Source of the DNA: Streptomyces sp. NBC_00557
GTDB taxonomy: Bacteria; Actinomycetota; Actinomycetes; Streptomycetales; Streptomycetaceae
Assembly: GCF_036345995.1 (NCBI RefSeq)
Contig: NZ_CP107796.1
Location: forward strand, 7,812,001-7,876,000
DNA: 64,000 nucleotides
Direction of reading: 5' to 3'
Below the pieces are notes generated by a model that was given only the letters and a program-made list of their open reading frames with translations, was not told where the DNA came from and did not search any database. Position 1 is the stretch's first letter; every line of letters begins with the position of its first letter. Positions 18,367 to 26,041 of this stretch are shown piece by piece. A program made the translations under genes and the position numbers.

Positions 18367-19188
18367 CTACGCCGCCGGGATCGTCTCGATCAGCCGGCGC
18401 GCCGCGTCCCGTGCGGGCGCCTCCAGGGCGGCGTGGACCGCGCGGAACGTCTGCTCGGCGGCGGCCGCGGGCCAGTCCGCCGGCAGATGCCGCAGGGGCA
18501 ACCGGGGGTCGCTGCGGATCACCTGGAGCCACTCGGCGGTCAGCCGGAGGCGCAGGGCGAGGGCGTCCTCGCCGGCCGGACGCGCGCCGCCCGAGGCGTA
18601 CGGCTGCCAGGACGCCTGGAAGTCCCGGTAGCGTGCGGCCAGTTCCGGCAGGTCCCAGGTGTCGTCGATCATCTCGGCGATGTCCGTCCCGGTGTCCGCG
18701 CGTGCCCGGAAGACCTTGACGTGCGCCTCCAGGCCGAGTTCGGCGACGATCCCGGAGACGTCCGCCTCGCCCGGCGCGATCCACAGCCCGCTGAACAGCG
18801 CGCCGAAGCCGGCCCAGGTCAACTGCGAACGAAGATCGTGCCGTTGCCGCTGCCACGACTCCGGGAGCGAGAAGCCGAGCAGGGTCCAGGTGCCGTCCCA
18901 GTCCCGGTTGACCGCACCCGTCTTCCAGATGCGCCGCTCGCCGTCGCGCAGGATCGCCTCCGAGCGCTCGGTGAGGCCGACATAGGTCCGCCGGCCCTCG
19001 CGCCGCCGGCTCAGCAGGCCCCGGCCGACCATGCGGGTGAGCGTGGACCGGGTGGCCTGCTCTCCCACTCCGGCGCGCCGGAAGACCTCGATGACGCTGC
19101 CCGTGTAGACGCACACCCCGCGGCCCAGCACCTCGTCACCGAGGAAGCTGAGCAGGAGGGACTGGGGGCGGGGGACAGGACCGGTCAC
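18367..19188 (-). CDS. PaaX-family transcriptional regulator
   Basis: Repressor of the PaaX type, 273 aa. N-terminal winged helix-turn-helix (PRPQSLLLSFLGDEV, then TRSTLTRMVGRGLLSRRREG), central dimer domain and the PaaX C-terminal domain with LAARYRDFQASWQPY. Family members usually sense aryl-CoA thioesters such as phenylacetyl-CoA. GTG at 19188 is the start. It lies between the hydrolase/exporter pair and the MarR gene, all on the minus strand; the long gap of about 210 bases to the hydrolase gene suggests separate promoters. An aryl-CoA effector would fit the CoA-ligase pathway next door. Confidence 0.85.
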   Translation of the reverse strand: MTGPVPRPQSLLLSFLGDEVLGRGVCVYTGSVIEVFRRAGVGEQATRSTLTRMVGRGLLSRRREGRRTYVGLTERSEAILRDGERRIWKTGAVNRDWDGTWTLLGFSLPESWQRQRHDLRSQLTWAGFGALFSGLWIAPGEADVSGIVAELGLEAHVKVFRARADTGTDIAEMIDDTWDLPELAARYRDFQASWQPYASGGARPAGEDALALRLRLTAEWLQVIRSDPRLPLRHLPADWPAAAAEQTFRAVHAALEAPARDAARRLIETIPAA

Positions 19189-19254
19189 GCGGACACCTTA
19201 CGAGGCCGCGCCCTGCCCGACACGCGCGGTGGCCGGCGCCCGGCGCCCCCGCGT

Positions 19255-19839
19255 TCAGTCGAGCCTGTTCTCCGCGACGCGCAGCAGGAGGGCGTGCAGC
19301 GTCTCCCGTTCGGCGGGGGCGAGCGGGGTGAGCAGTTCGTCGGTCACACGCCGGCCCGCCTGGTCCGTGTCGCGCAGGAACGCCCGGCCGCCGTCGGTGA
19401 GAACGACGATACGGCTGCGGCGGTCCTCCGGGGCGGGGCGGCGCTCGGCGAAGCCCAGCTTCTCCAGGTCGTCCACCAGGCCGACGATCGCGCTCGGGTC
19501 GTAGCCGAGCCGCGCGCTCAGCTCGCGCTGGAGCGCGCCCTCGCACGTGGCGAGGAAGCGGAGCACGGCGTAGTGCCGCAGCCGCAGCCCCGACTCCTGC
19601 AGGAACGTGTTGAACAACTGCCCCGAGCGCAGCCCCAGGCGGTACAGCAGATAGCCGGTGTCCGCGTGCAGCGCCCGCATCCACGGCTCGTCGGCGTCGA
19701 TGGGCGTCGGGGTGTCGGTGTGCTGGCGGGCGATGGCGGGCTCCCTGGTCTCGGCCCCCGTGGGCGCCGGTGAGGCTTCCCGAGGGGTGGCTTGTCGGGT
19801 ACGGCGTCCAGCATGGCGTACTGCGAAGGTGGCCAACAA
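19255..19839 (-). CDS. MarR-family regulator, CouR-like by context
   Basis: Winged-helix regulator, up to 194 aa: dimer helices (GYLLYRLGLRSGQLFNTFL), recognition helix region (LSARLGYDPSAIVGLVDDLEKLGF) and wing (RRPAPEDRRSRIVVLT). Start is uncertain: ATG at 19839 gives a low-complexity 50-residue leader and lies inside the operator, ATG at 19683 gives a compact protein of 142 aa; neither has a clear Shine-Dalgarno. Divergent from the SDR/amidohydrolase/ligase/MaoC operon with two operator-like repeats between. CouR, the MarR regulator of the Rhodococcus hydroxycinnamate genes, responds to p-coumaroyl-CoA and holds the same position in a similar gene set. Confidence 0.82.
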   Translation of the reverse strand: MLATFAVRHAGRRTRQATPREASPAPTGAETREPAIARQHTDTPTPIDADEPWMRALHADTGYLLYRLGLRSGQLFNTFLQESGLRLRHYAVLRFLATCEGALQRELSARLGYDPSAIVGLVDDLEKLGFAERRPAPEDRRSRIVVLTDGGRAFLRDTDQAGRRVTDELLTPLAPAERETLHALLLRVAENRLD

Positions 19840-19861
19840 CTATTGACGACAACAATTATTG
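19834..19861. promoter_or_regulatory. Twin 12-base operator for the MarR protein
   Basis: CAACAACTATTG (19834-19845) and CAACAATTATTG (19850-19861) are direct repeats with 11 of 12 bases equal, spaced 16 bases start to start (about one and a half helix turns), and each is an imperfect palindrome (CAA..TTG). This AT-rich patch lies in the divergent MarR/SDR gap and stands out in very GC-rich DNA. It is a strong candidate binding site; it also contains the upstream ATG of the MarR frame, which argues for the shorter start. Confidence 0.65.
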
Positions 19862-19912
19862 CTCTTAGCTTCGATCTCGCCACGACCCCACCCCCATGCG
19901 AAGGGATCGCTC

Positions 19913-20830
19913 GTGCCCACCATCGATCTGACCGGCAAGGTCGCCGTCGTCACCGGCAGCGGCCGGGGCCTCGGCCTGGCCTATGCGCACGCCCTGGCCG
20001 CCCACGGCGCGTCCGTGGTCGTCAACGACGTCGACGACGCCGTGGCCGAGGCGGCCGTCAAGTCCCTCACCGAGGCCGGCGGCACCGCCGTGGCCGAGGT
20101 GGTCCCGGTCGGCACGGCCGAGGCCGCCGACCGGCTGGTCAGCCGCGCCGTCGAGGAGTTCGGCCGGCTCGACGTCCTCGTCACCAACGCGGGCATCCTG
20201 CGCGACAAGGTGCTGTGGAAGATGACCGACGACGACTTCGACGCGGTGCTCACCACCCATCTGAGGGGCACCTTCACCTGCGCCCGCGCCGCCGCCGTCC
20301 GCATGCGCGAGCAGGGCGAGGGCGGCACGCTCGTCCTCGTCGGCTCCCCGGCCGGGCAGCGGGGCAACTTCGGCCAGACCAACTACGCCGCCGCCAAGGC
20401 CGGGATCGCCGCGATGGCCCGCACCTGGTCCATGGAACTGGCCCGCGCCCGCATCACCGTCAACGCGATCGTGCCGGTCGCCGCCACCGCGATGACCGAG
20501 ACCATCCCCGCCTTCGCCCCGTACGTCGAGGCCATGAGGAACGGCGAGCCGCTGCCGGACTTCCTGCGCAAGGGCGAGGGGTTCGGCACCCCCGAGGACT
20601 GCGCGGCGCTCGTCCCCTTCCTGGCCTCCGAGGCCGCCCGCGGCATCACCGGCCAGTGCATCGGGATCGGCGGCGACAAGGTGGCCCTCTGGTCGCATCC
20701 GCAGGAGATCCGGGCCGCCTACGCCGACGGCGGCTGGACGCCGGACACCCTGGCCGCCGCCTGGCACACCTCGGTCGGCGCCGAACCGCAGACCGTGGGC
20801 ATCCCCGCCCCGAAGATCCCGGAGGCGTGA
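19913..20830 (+). CDS. SDR dehydrogenase, 3-hydroxyacyl-CoA dehydrogenase-like (CouN-like)
   Basis: NAD(P)-dependent short-chain dehydrogenase, 305 aa. Cofactor motif TGSGRGLG, NAG in VLVTNAGIL, catalytic Ser in LVGSPAGQ and the Tyr-Lys pair in NYAAAKAG. GTG at 19913 starts the typical VPTIDLTGKVAVVTG; earlier ATGs add sequence not found in the family. First gene of an operon SDR, amidohydrolase, CoA ligase, MaoC hydratase. In the cou pathway such an enzyme oxidises the beta-hydroxyacyl-CoA formed from p-coumaroyl-CoA. The assignment to that step rests on gene order and family, not on residues that I can tie to the substrate. Confidence 0.85.
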   Translation: MPTIDLTGKVAVVTGSGRGLGLAYAHALAAHGASVVVNDVDDAVAEAAVKSLTEAGGTAVAEVVPVGTAEAADRLVSRAVEEFGRLDVLVTNAGILRDKVLWKMTDDDFDAVLTTHLRGTFTCARAAAVRMREQGEGGTLVLVGSPAGQRGNFGQTNYAAAKAGIAAMARTWSMELARARITVNAIVPVAATAMTETIPAFAPYVEAMRNGEPLPDFLRKGEGFGTPEDCAALVPFLASEAARGITGQCIGIGGDKVALWSHPQEIRAAYADGGWTPDTLAAAWHTSVGAEPQTVGIPAPKIPEA

Positions 20831-20832
20831 GC

Positions 20833-21717
20833 ATGCCGACCCTCAACGTCGAGGACCTCGTCGCGATCGACGTCCACACCCACGCGGAGGTGTCCTCCAA
20901 GGGCCACTCCTCCCTGGACGACCACCTGCACGACGCCTCCTCCGCCTACTTCAAGGTCGAGGGCAACCGGAAGCCCACCCTGGAGGAGACCGCCGCCTAC
21001 TACCGCGAACGGCGGATGGCCGCCGTCATCTTCACGGTGGACGCCGAGTCCGCGACCGGCACGGCGCCCGTACCCAACGAGGAGGTCGCCGAGGCCGCGG
21101 CGGCCAACGCGGACGTCCTCATCCCCTTCGCCTCCGTCGACCCCTTCCGCGGCAGGGCGGGCGTGCGGCAGGCCCGGCGGCTGGTCGAGGAGTACGGGGT
21201 GAAGGGCTTCAAGTTCCACCCCAGCATCCAGGGCTTCTTCCCGAACGACCGCGCGGTGGCGTACGGCCTGTACGAGGTGATCGAGGAGACCGGCGCCATC
21301 GCCCTCTTCCACACCGGGCAGACCGGCATCGGCGCCGGCGTGCCCGGCGGCGGAGGCATCCGCCTGAAGTACTCCAACCCGCTCCACGTGGACGATGTGG
21401 CCGCGGACTTCCCGCACATGAAGATCATCCTGGCGCATCCGTCGTTCCCCTGGCAGGACGAGGCGCTCGCGGTGGCGACCCACAAGCCCGGCGTGCACAT
21501 CGACCTCTCCGGCTGGTCGCCGAAGTACTTCCCGCCGCAGCTCGTGCAGTACGCCAACACGCTGCTGAAGGACAAGGTCCTGTTCGGCTCCGACTTCCCG
21601 GTGCTCACCCCGGACCGCTGGCTGGCCGACTTCGCGAAGCTGAACGTCAGGGACGAGGTCAGGCCCAGGATCCTCAAGGAGAACGCGGCCCGGCTGCTCG
21701 GGCTGACGAAACCGTAA
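20833..21717 (+). CDS. Amidohydrolase-2 family hydrolase (CouO-like)
   Basis: Metal-dependent TIM-barrel enzyme of the amidohydrolase_2 family, 294 aa. Metal ligands: IDVHTHAE, KFHPSIQGF, ILAHPSFPW and FGSDFPVLTPDR. ATG lies two bases after the SDR stop. Such proteins include aromatic-acid decarboxylases and C-C hydrolases. In the Rhodococcus hydroxycinnamate cluster an amidohydrolase-family enzyme cleaves the beta-ketoacyl intermediate, and its place here between dehydrogenase and CoA ligase genes fits that role. A 2-amino-3-carboxymuconate semialdehyde decarboxylase-type reaction is the alternative. Confidence 0.83.
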   Translation: MPTLNVEDLVAIDVHTHAEVSSKGHSSLDDHLHDASSAYFKVEGNRKPTLEETAAYYRERRMAAVIFTVDAESATGTAPVPNEEVAEAAAANADVLIPFASVDPFRGRAGVRQARRLVEEYGVKGFKFHPSIQGFFPNDRAVAYGLYEVIEETGAIALFHTGQTGIGAGVPGGGGIRLKYSNPLHVDDVAADFPHMKIILAHPSFPWQDEALAVATHKPGVHIDLSGWSPKYFPPQLVQYANTLLKDKVLFGSDFPVLTPDRWLADFAKLNVRDEVRPRILKENAARLLGLTKP

Positions 21718-21727
21718 GGGGTGACCG

Positions 21728-23236
21728 ATGCGCAACGAGGGACTGGGGTCGTGGCCCGCACGCCGGGCCCGCAAGACCCCGCACCGCACGGCCCTGATCC
21801 ACGGCGGCCGGTCGACCGACTACCGCACCCTGCACACCCGCGTCACCCGCCTCGCCCACGTCCTGCGCTCCCGAGGCGTCCGGCGCGGCGACCGCATCGC
21901 CCACCTCGGCCCCAACCACCCCGCCTACCTGGAGACCCTGTTCGCCGCCGGCACCCTCGGCGCGGTGTTCGTCCCCCTCAACACCCGCCTGGCCGGCCCC
22001 GAGATCGCCTACCAGCTCGCCGACTCCGGAGCCAGGGCCCTGGTGTACGGCCCCGCCCACGCCGGCCTCGTCGCGGGACTGCCGGGCGAGACGGACGTAC
22101 GGACGTACCTCGAGACCGGCGCGGCCTACGAACAGGCGCTGGCGGCCGCGCCGGAGGAACCCATCGACGAACCGGTCGGCCCCGACGACACCTGCCTCAT
22201 CATGTACACCTCGGGCACGACCGGACGCCCCAAGGGCGCGATGCTCACCCACGGCAACATCACCTGGAACGCCGTCAACGTCCTGGTCGACCACGACCTG
22301 ATCGCCGACGAACGCGCCCTGGTCTCCGCCCCGTTGTTCCACACGGCCGGCCTCAACATGCTCACCCTGCCGGTCCTGCTCAAGGGCGGCGCCTGTGTCC
22401 TGGCCGAGGCCTTCGACCCCGGGACGACCCTCGAGATGATCGAACGGCACCGGATCACCTTCATGTTCGGGGTGCCGACGATGTTCGACCAGATCGCCCG
22501 GCACCCCCGCTGGGCGGACGCCGACCTGTCCTCGCTGCGCATCCTCACCTGCGGCGGATCGCCGGTGCCGACCCCGCTCATCACCGCCTACCAGCAGCGC
22601 GGGCTCACCTTCCTGCAGGGCTACGGCATGACCGAGGCCGCGCCCGGCACCCTCTTCCTGGACGCCGAGCACGCCATCGGCAAGGCAGGCTCGGCCGGCG
22701 TACCGCACTTCTTCAGCGACGTACGCGTCGTACGGCCCGACCTCACCCCGGTCGACGTCGGCGAGACCGGCGAGGTGGTGGTGCGCGGACCCCATGTCAT
22801 GCCCGGCTACTGGGGGCTGCCCGAGGAGACGGAGGCCGCCTTCGCCGACGGCTGGTTCCGCAGCGGCGACGCGGCCCGTGTCGACGAGGACGGCTACGTG
22901 TACATCGTCGACCGGATCAAAGACATGATCATCTCGGGCGGCGAGAACGTCTACCCCGCCGAGATAGAGGACCTCCTCCTCGCCCACCCCGGCATCGCCG
23001 AGTGCGCGGTGATCGGTGTCGCGGACGCCGCGTGGGGCGAGGTGCCCCGCGCGATCGTCGTCCCCGCCGACGGGGCCGACCTCGACCCGGACGAGGTCCT
23101 GGCCACGCTGTCCGGGCGGCTGGCCAAGTACAAGATCCCCAAATCGGTGGTCGTCGCGGACGAACTCCCGCGCACCGCCTCCGGAAAACTCCTCAAGTCC
23201 CGCCTCCGCCACCGCTACGGCACCCCGACTCCCTGA
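21728..23236 (+). CDS. AMP-forming acyl/aryl-CoA synthetase (CouL-like)
   Basis: ANL-superfamily ligase, 502 aa, activates a carboxylic acid to its CoA thioester with ATP. P-loop YTSGTTGRPKGAMLTHGN, QGYGMTEAAPG, hinge region SGDAARVDEDGYVYIVDRIK and the C-terminal catalytic Lys in PRTASGKLLK are all present. ATG starts 10 bases after the amidohydrolase stop. The aromatic-acid or fatty-acid choice cannot be read from sequence; beside MaoC, SDR and amidohydrolase genes under a MarR gene, a p-hydroxycinnamate CoA ligase is the best guess, a medium-chain fatty acid ligase the alternative. Confidence 0.9.
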   Translation: MRNEGLGSWPARRARKTPHRTALIHGGRSTDYRTLHTRVTRLAHVLRSRGVRRGDRIAHLGPNHPAYLETLFAAGTLGAVFVPLNTRLAGPEIAYQLADSGARALVYGPAHAGLVAGLPGETDVRTYLETGAAYEQALAAAPEEPIDEPVGPDDTCLIMYTSGTTGRPKGAMLTHGNITWNAVNVLVDHDLIADERALVSAPLFHTAGLNMLTLPVLLKGGACVLAEAFDPGTTLEMIERHRITFMFGVPTMFDQIARHPRWADADLSSLRILTCGGSPVPTPLITAYQQRGLTFLQGYGMTEAAPGTLFLDAEHAIGKAGSAGVPHFFSDVRVVRPDLTPVDVGETGEVVVRGPHVMPGYWGLPEETEAAFADGWFRSGDAARVDEDGYVYIVDRIKDMIISGGENVYPAEIEDLLLAHPGIAECAVIGVADAAWGEVPRAIVVPADGADLDPDEVLATLSGRLAKYKIPKSVVVADELPRTASGKLLKSRLRHRYGTPTP

Positions 23237-23251
23237 AGAAGAAGGCGACTC

Positions 23252-23707
23252 ATGAGCATCACCGTCAACGGCCTGGACGAACTGAAGAAGCTCGCCGGCA
23301 CCGACCTCGGCACCAGCGAGTGGATCGAGGTCACGCAGGAGCGGATCGACACCTTCGCCGACGCCACCGGCGACCACCAGTGGATCCACACCGACCCCGA
23401 GCGGGCGGCCCAGGGCCCCTTCGGCGCACCGATCGCGCACGGCTACCTCACCCTGTCCCTGTTCATCCCCCTCTTCACCGAACTGCTGGACGTGCAGGGC
23501 GTCACCACCAAGGTCAACTACGGCCTGAACAAGGTCCGTTTCCCCGCACCCGTGAAGGCGGGCTCCCGCATCCGGCTCGCCGCCCGCCTCACCTCGGTCG
23601 AGGACGTGCCCGGCGGCGTCCAGATCACCGTCGACGGCACGATCGAGATCGAGGACGGCGCCAAGCCGGCCGCGGTGCTGCAGAGTCTGTCCCGCTTCTA
23701 CGCCTGA
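23252..23707 (+). CDS. MaoC-like enoyl-CoA hydratase (CouM-like)
   Basis: Single hot-dog-fold hydratase, 151 aa. The catalytic hydratase-2 motif is intact: DATGDHQWIHTDPERA followed by GPFGAPIAHGYLTLSL. ATG lies 15 bases after the ligase stop, with AAGAAGGCG upstream. Last gene of the operon. It should add water to the enoyl-CoA made by the ligase, giving the beta-hydroxyacyl-CoA for the SDR enzyme; with the amidohydrolase this completes a side-chain shortening route of the cou type. Confidence 0.9.
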   Translation: MSITVNGLDELKKLAGTDLGTSEWIEVTQERIDTFADATGDHQWIHTDPERAAQGPFGAPIAHGYLTLSLFIPLFTELLDVQGVTTKVNYGLNKVRFPAPVKAGSRIRLAARLTSVEDVPGGVQITVDGTIEIEDGAKPAAVLQSLSRFYA

Positions 23708-23805
23708 CCGGCTCACCCCGTACAACCCTGGGGCAAGATCACTCGTCCTCTCACTGTACGAGCCGATCCGACCGATTGGTCCAGCTTGCTTCACTGGGGG
23801 AACGT

Positions 23806-24252
23806 ATGAGCCTTTTCCGTAACCACGCGCGCGGTGCAGTCGCCGCGGCATGCACGCTGCTCCTGGCGGCCGGCCTGGGCGCGGCCGGCGCCGGGGCGGC
23901 CGGCGCCGACTCCGCACCGCGCACCCAGGTCATCGCCTCCTCCGTCCTCGGGAGCGACTACAAGGTCACGCTGACCGCACTGCGGTCGACGCAGGACCAG
24001 TACGCCGCCTCCGTCCGGCTGCAGGTCTACCGGCACACCCAGGGCGCCTGGAAGGAGTCCGACCGGGTCACCGTCGGCGACGCCGACGGCTGGTTCTGGT
24101 ACCCGCTCACGGGCAGCGGAGCGGTCTGCGCGTTCTCGACCGCGAGCACCGAACCCGCACCGCTCACCGTGAGCCTGCTGGTCACGCCGTCCATCGGCTG
24201 CTCCGCACCGGCGCACTACGTCGTGCAGGAGGGCAGGATCCTCGCCGGCTGA
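23806..24252 (+). CDS. Small secreted protein, unknown function
   Basis: Exported protein of 148 aa. The signal peptide has an Arg/His start, a long Ala/Leu/Gly core and a cut site near AGAAGA. The mature part is beta-rich with two Cys (AVCAFST and SIGCSAP), probably one disulphide, and ends VVQEGRILAG. ATG has GGGGGAA upstream. I do not recognise a family; similar small secreted beta proteins are common in streptomycetes. It stands alone about 100 bases after the MaoC gene. Confidence 0.75.
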   Translation: MSLFRNHARGAVAAACTLLLAAGLGAAGAGAAGADSAPRTQVIASSVLGSDYKVTLTALRSTQDQYAASVRLQVYRHTQGAWKESDRVTVGDADGWFWYPLTGSGAVCAFSTASTEPAPLTVSLLVTPSIGCSAPAHYVVQEGRILAG

Positions 24253-24383
24253 TCGTTCAGGCGGCCGGGCTGACATGGCTCGACGCAGGGCCGCGTTTCC
24301 GCGTTGCCAGCGCGCCGGGGGTGATAGACCGTCGGGTGTGGGAACGATGTCCTCTCCTCCGGCGCGGTCGGGGTGACGCGCGG

Positions 24384-25256
24384 GTGCGCTTCGCGACCTT
24401 CAACGTCCTGCACGGCGTGGAGACGGGGGGCGACGGCCGTCCGGTGCCCGTGCCGGACGAGGTCCCCTGGCGGCCGCTGGCCGATGCCGTCGCCGCTCTC
24501 GACGCCGATGTGCTGGCCCTGCAGGAGCTCGACCGGTTCCAGGACCGGTCGGGCCGGGCCGACCAGGCCGCCGTTGCCGCCGGCGCCATGGACGCGCACG
24601 ACTGGCGTTACGCCTCCGCCCTGCACGGAAGGCCGGTGCCGGGACGGGGCTGGGTCCCCGACCCGGCGCGGCCGGGGCCGCTCCTCTACGGTCCGCAGCA
24701 CGCCGGCCCGGCGCCGGAGGCCCCCTCGCACGGCATCGCGCTCCTGTCCCGCCTTCCGGTGCGGGAGTGGCGGGTGCTGCCGCTGTCTCCGGCGCCCTGC
24801 CCGGTCCCGTTGCGGGTCGCCGGCCGGCCCGGACTCGCCCTGAGCCGGGACCAGCCGCGTGCCGCGGTGGCGGCGGTGCTGGAGGGAGCGCGCGGCCCGT
24901 TCACCGTGGCGGCGGTGCACCTTTCCTTCGTGCCCGGCTGGAACATCGGCCAGTTGCTCACCGTGTGCCGCCGGCTCGCCGGACTGCCCCGGCCGCAGCT
25001 GCTGCTCGGCGACCTCAACCTGGTGGGTGCGCTGCCGCGAACCGTGCTCGACCTGGCGGCACCGGGCTCGGCACGGCGGTCGGCCGACCGCTGGCGGGAC
25101 CTGATCCGCCTCCCGACCTATCCCGCCCACCGTCCCCTCGTGCAGCTGGACCGCGTCCTCGCGAAGGGCGTCACGGCGGAGTCGGTGCGCTCGGCATCCG
25201 CGCCGGGCACGGCGATCTCGGATCACCGCCCCGTGGTGGTCGAGCTGGCGCTGTGA
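24384..25256 (+). CDS. Endonuclease/exonuclease/phosphatase (EEP) family protein
   Basis: Metal-dependent phosphodiesterase-type fold, 290 aa. EEP motifs: FATFNVLHG (Asn), LALQELDRFQDRSG (metal Glu), AAVHLSF (His), LLGDLNLVG (Asp-x-Asn) and the terminal SDHRPVVVEL (Asp-His). No signal peptide with this start, GTG at 24384; the sequence upstream in frame is unlike the family. Substrates in this family range from nucleic acids to phosphoinositides and sphingomyelin. It lies between a small secreted protein and a TetR gene with no obvious partner. Confidence 0.82.
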   Translation: MRFATFNVLHGVETGGDGRPVPVPDEVPWRPLADAVAALDADVLALQELDRFQDRSGRADQAAVAAGAMDAHDWRYASALHGRPVPGRGWVPDPARPGPLLYGPQHAGPAPEAPSHGIALLSRLPVREWRVLPLSPAPCPVPLRVAGRPGLALSRDQPRAAVAAVLEGARGPFTVAAVHLSFVPGWNIGQLLTVCRRLAGLPRPQLLLGDLNLVGALPRTVLDLAAPGSARRSADRWRDLIRLPTYPAHRPLVQLDRVLAKGVTAESVRSASAPGTAISDHRPVVVELAL

Positions 25257-25302
25257 CGACCGCCGCCGCTCGTCGCGTGCGCGTCTTCGAACGCCGCCCG
25301 CT

Positions 25303-25971
25303 TCACGCGGCCGTGGCGGGCCGGGTGCCGAGCCCCGTCAGATAGGCGGTCAGAACGCGGGTCAGCCGGGGCTCCACCTCGACGACGGCATGGCCGAGCC
25401 GGGGATCGCTCGCGTAGAGCTCGCGCAGCCGCGGCCCGGGGGTGGCCATCTGCCACAGGGCCCCGGCCATCGCGGTCGCCGTGGCGACCGTGTCGACCGC
25501 CTGCGTCTCGGTCAGCCCGAGCAGCCGGTGCAGCTCCTTGCCGATCAGCTCGACCTCGTGGAGGGTCGCGAGCTTGAACGAGCGTACCGATTCGACCGAC
25601 ACGTTCCGTTCCAGGTTCAGCGGCGCCTGGGCGAGCAGGTCGCAGAACATGGGGCGCGCGGCGAGCGTGCCGGCGAACGCGACGGCGACCTCGGCGGGCG
25701 TGGCCTGCGCCCTGCTCTCCAGGCCCGCGCGCAGCTCCGCCGACCACTCCCGCCAGCCCTCCGCGGTCAGCTCCAGGAAGATCTGCTCCCTGGTCTCGAA
25801 GTACCGCAGCAGAGCCGACTTGTGCATGCCCACGGCCGCGGCGATGTCGGTGAGGGTGACCTCGCGGATGCCGTGCCGGCGGCCGAGCGTGCGGGCCGCG
25901 TCGAGGATCGCCCGTTCCCGTGCCTGTTTGGCCTCGGCACTGCGCGCACGCTGAAAGGCAGGCTCGTTCAT
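25303..25971 (-). CDS. TetR-family regulator
   Basis: Repressor of the TetR family, 222 aa. N-terminal helix-turn-helix about 18-62 (EAKQARERAILDAARTLG, then VTLTDIAAAVGMHKSALLRYF). The C-terminal ligand domain is all-helical and ends LTAYLTGLG. ATG at 25971 is chosen; two more ATGs at 25980 and 25983 are possible. Divergent from an SDR gene 70 bases away with a perfect GCAAC-GAG-GTTGC palindrome between, so it should control the SDR gene and itself. Confidence 0.87.
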   Translation of the reverse strand: MNEPAFQRARSAEAKQARERAILDAARTLGRRHGIREVTLTDIAAAVGMHKSALLRYFETREQIFLELTAEGWREWSAELRAGLESRAQATPAEVAVAFAGTLAARPMFCDLLAQAPLNLERNVSVESVRSFKLATLHEVELIGKELHRLLGLTETQAVDTVATATAMAGALWQMATPGPRLRELYASDPRLGHAVVEVEPRLTRVLTAYLTGLGTRPATAA

Positions 25972-25997
25972 GCAGGACATCATAGGAACGATGTAAG

Positions 25998-26010
25998 GCA
26001 ACGAGGTTGC
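25998..26010. promoter_or_regulatory. TetR operator candidate GCAAC-GAG-GTTGC
   Basis: Perfect 5-base arms around a 3-base centre in the 70-base gap between divergent TetR and SDR genes, within about 30-45 bases of both start codons. It lies in a locally AT-richer stretch. Confidence 0.55.
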
Positions 26011-26041
26011 GTTATTAAGAGAACGGTGTTGTACTAACTGC

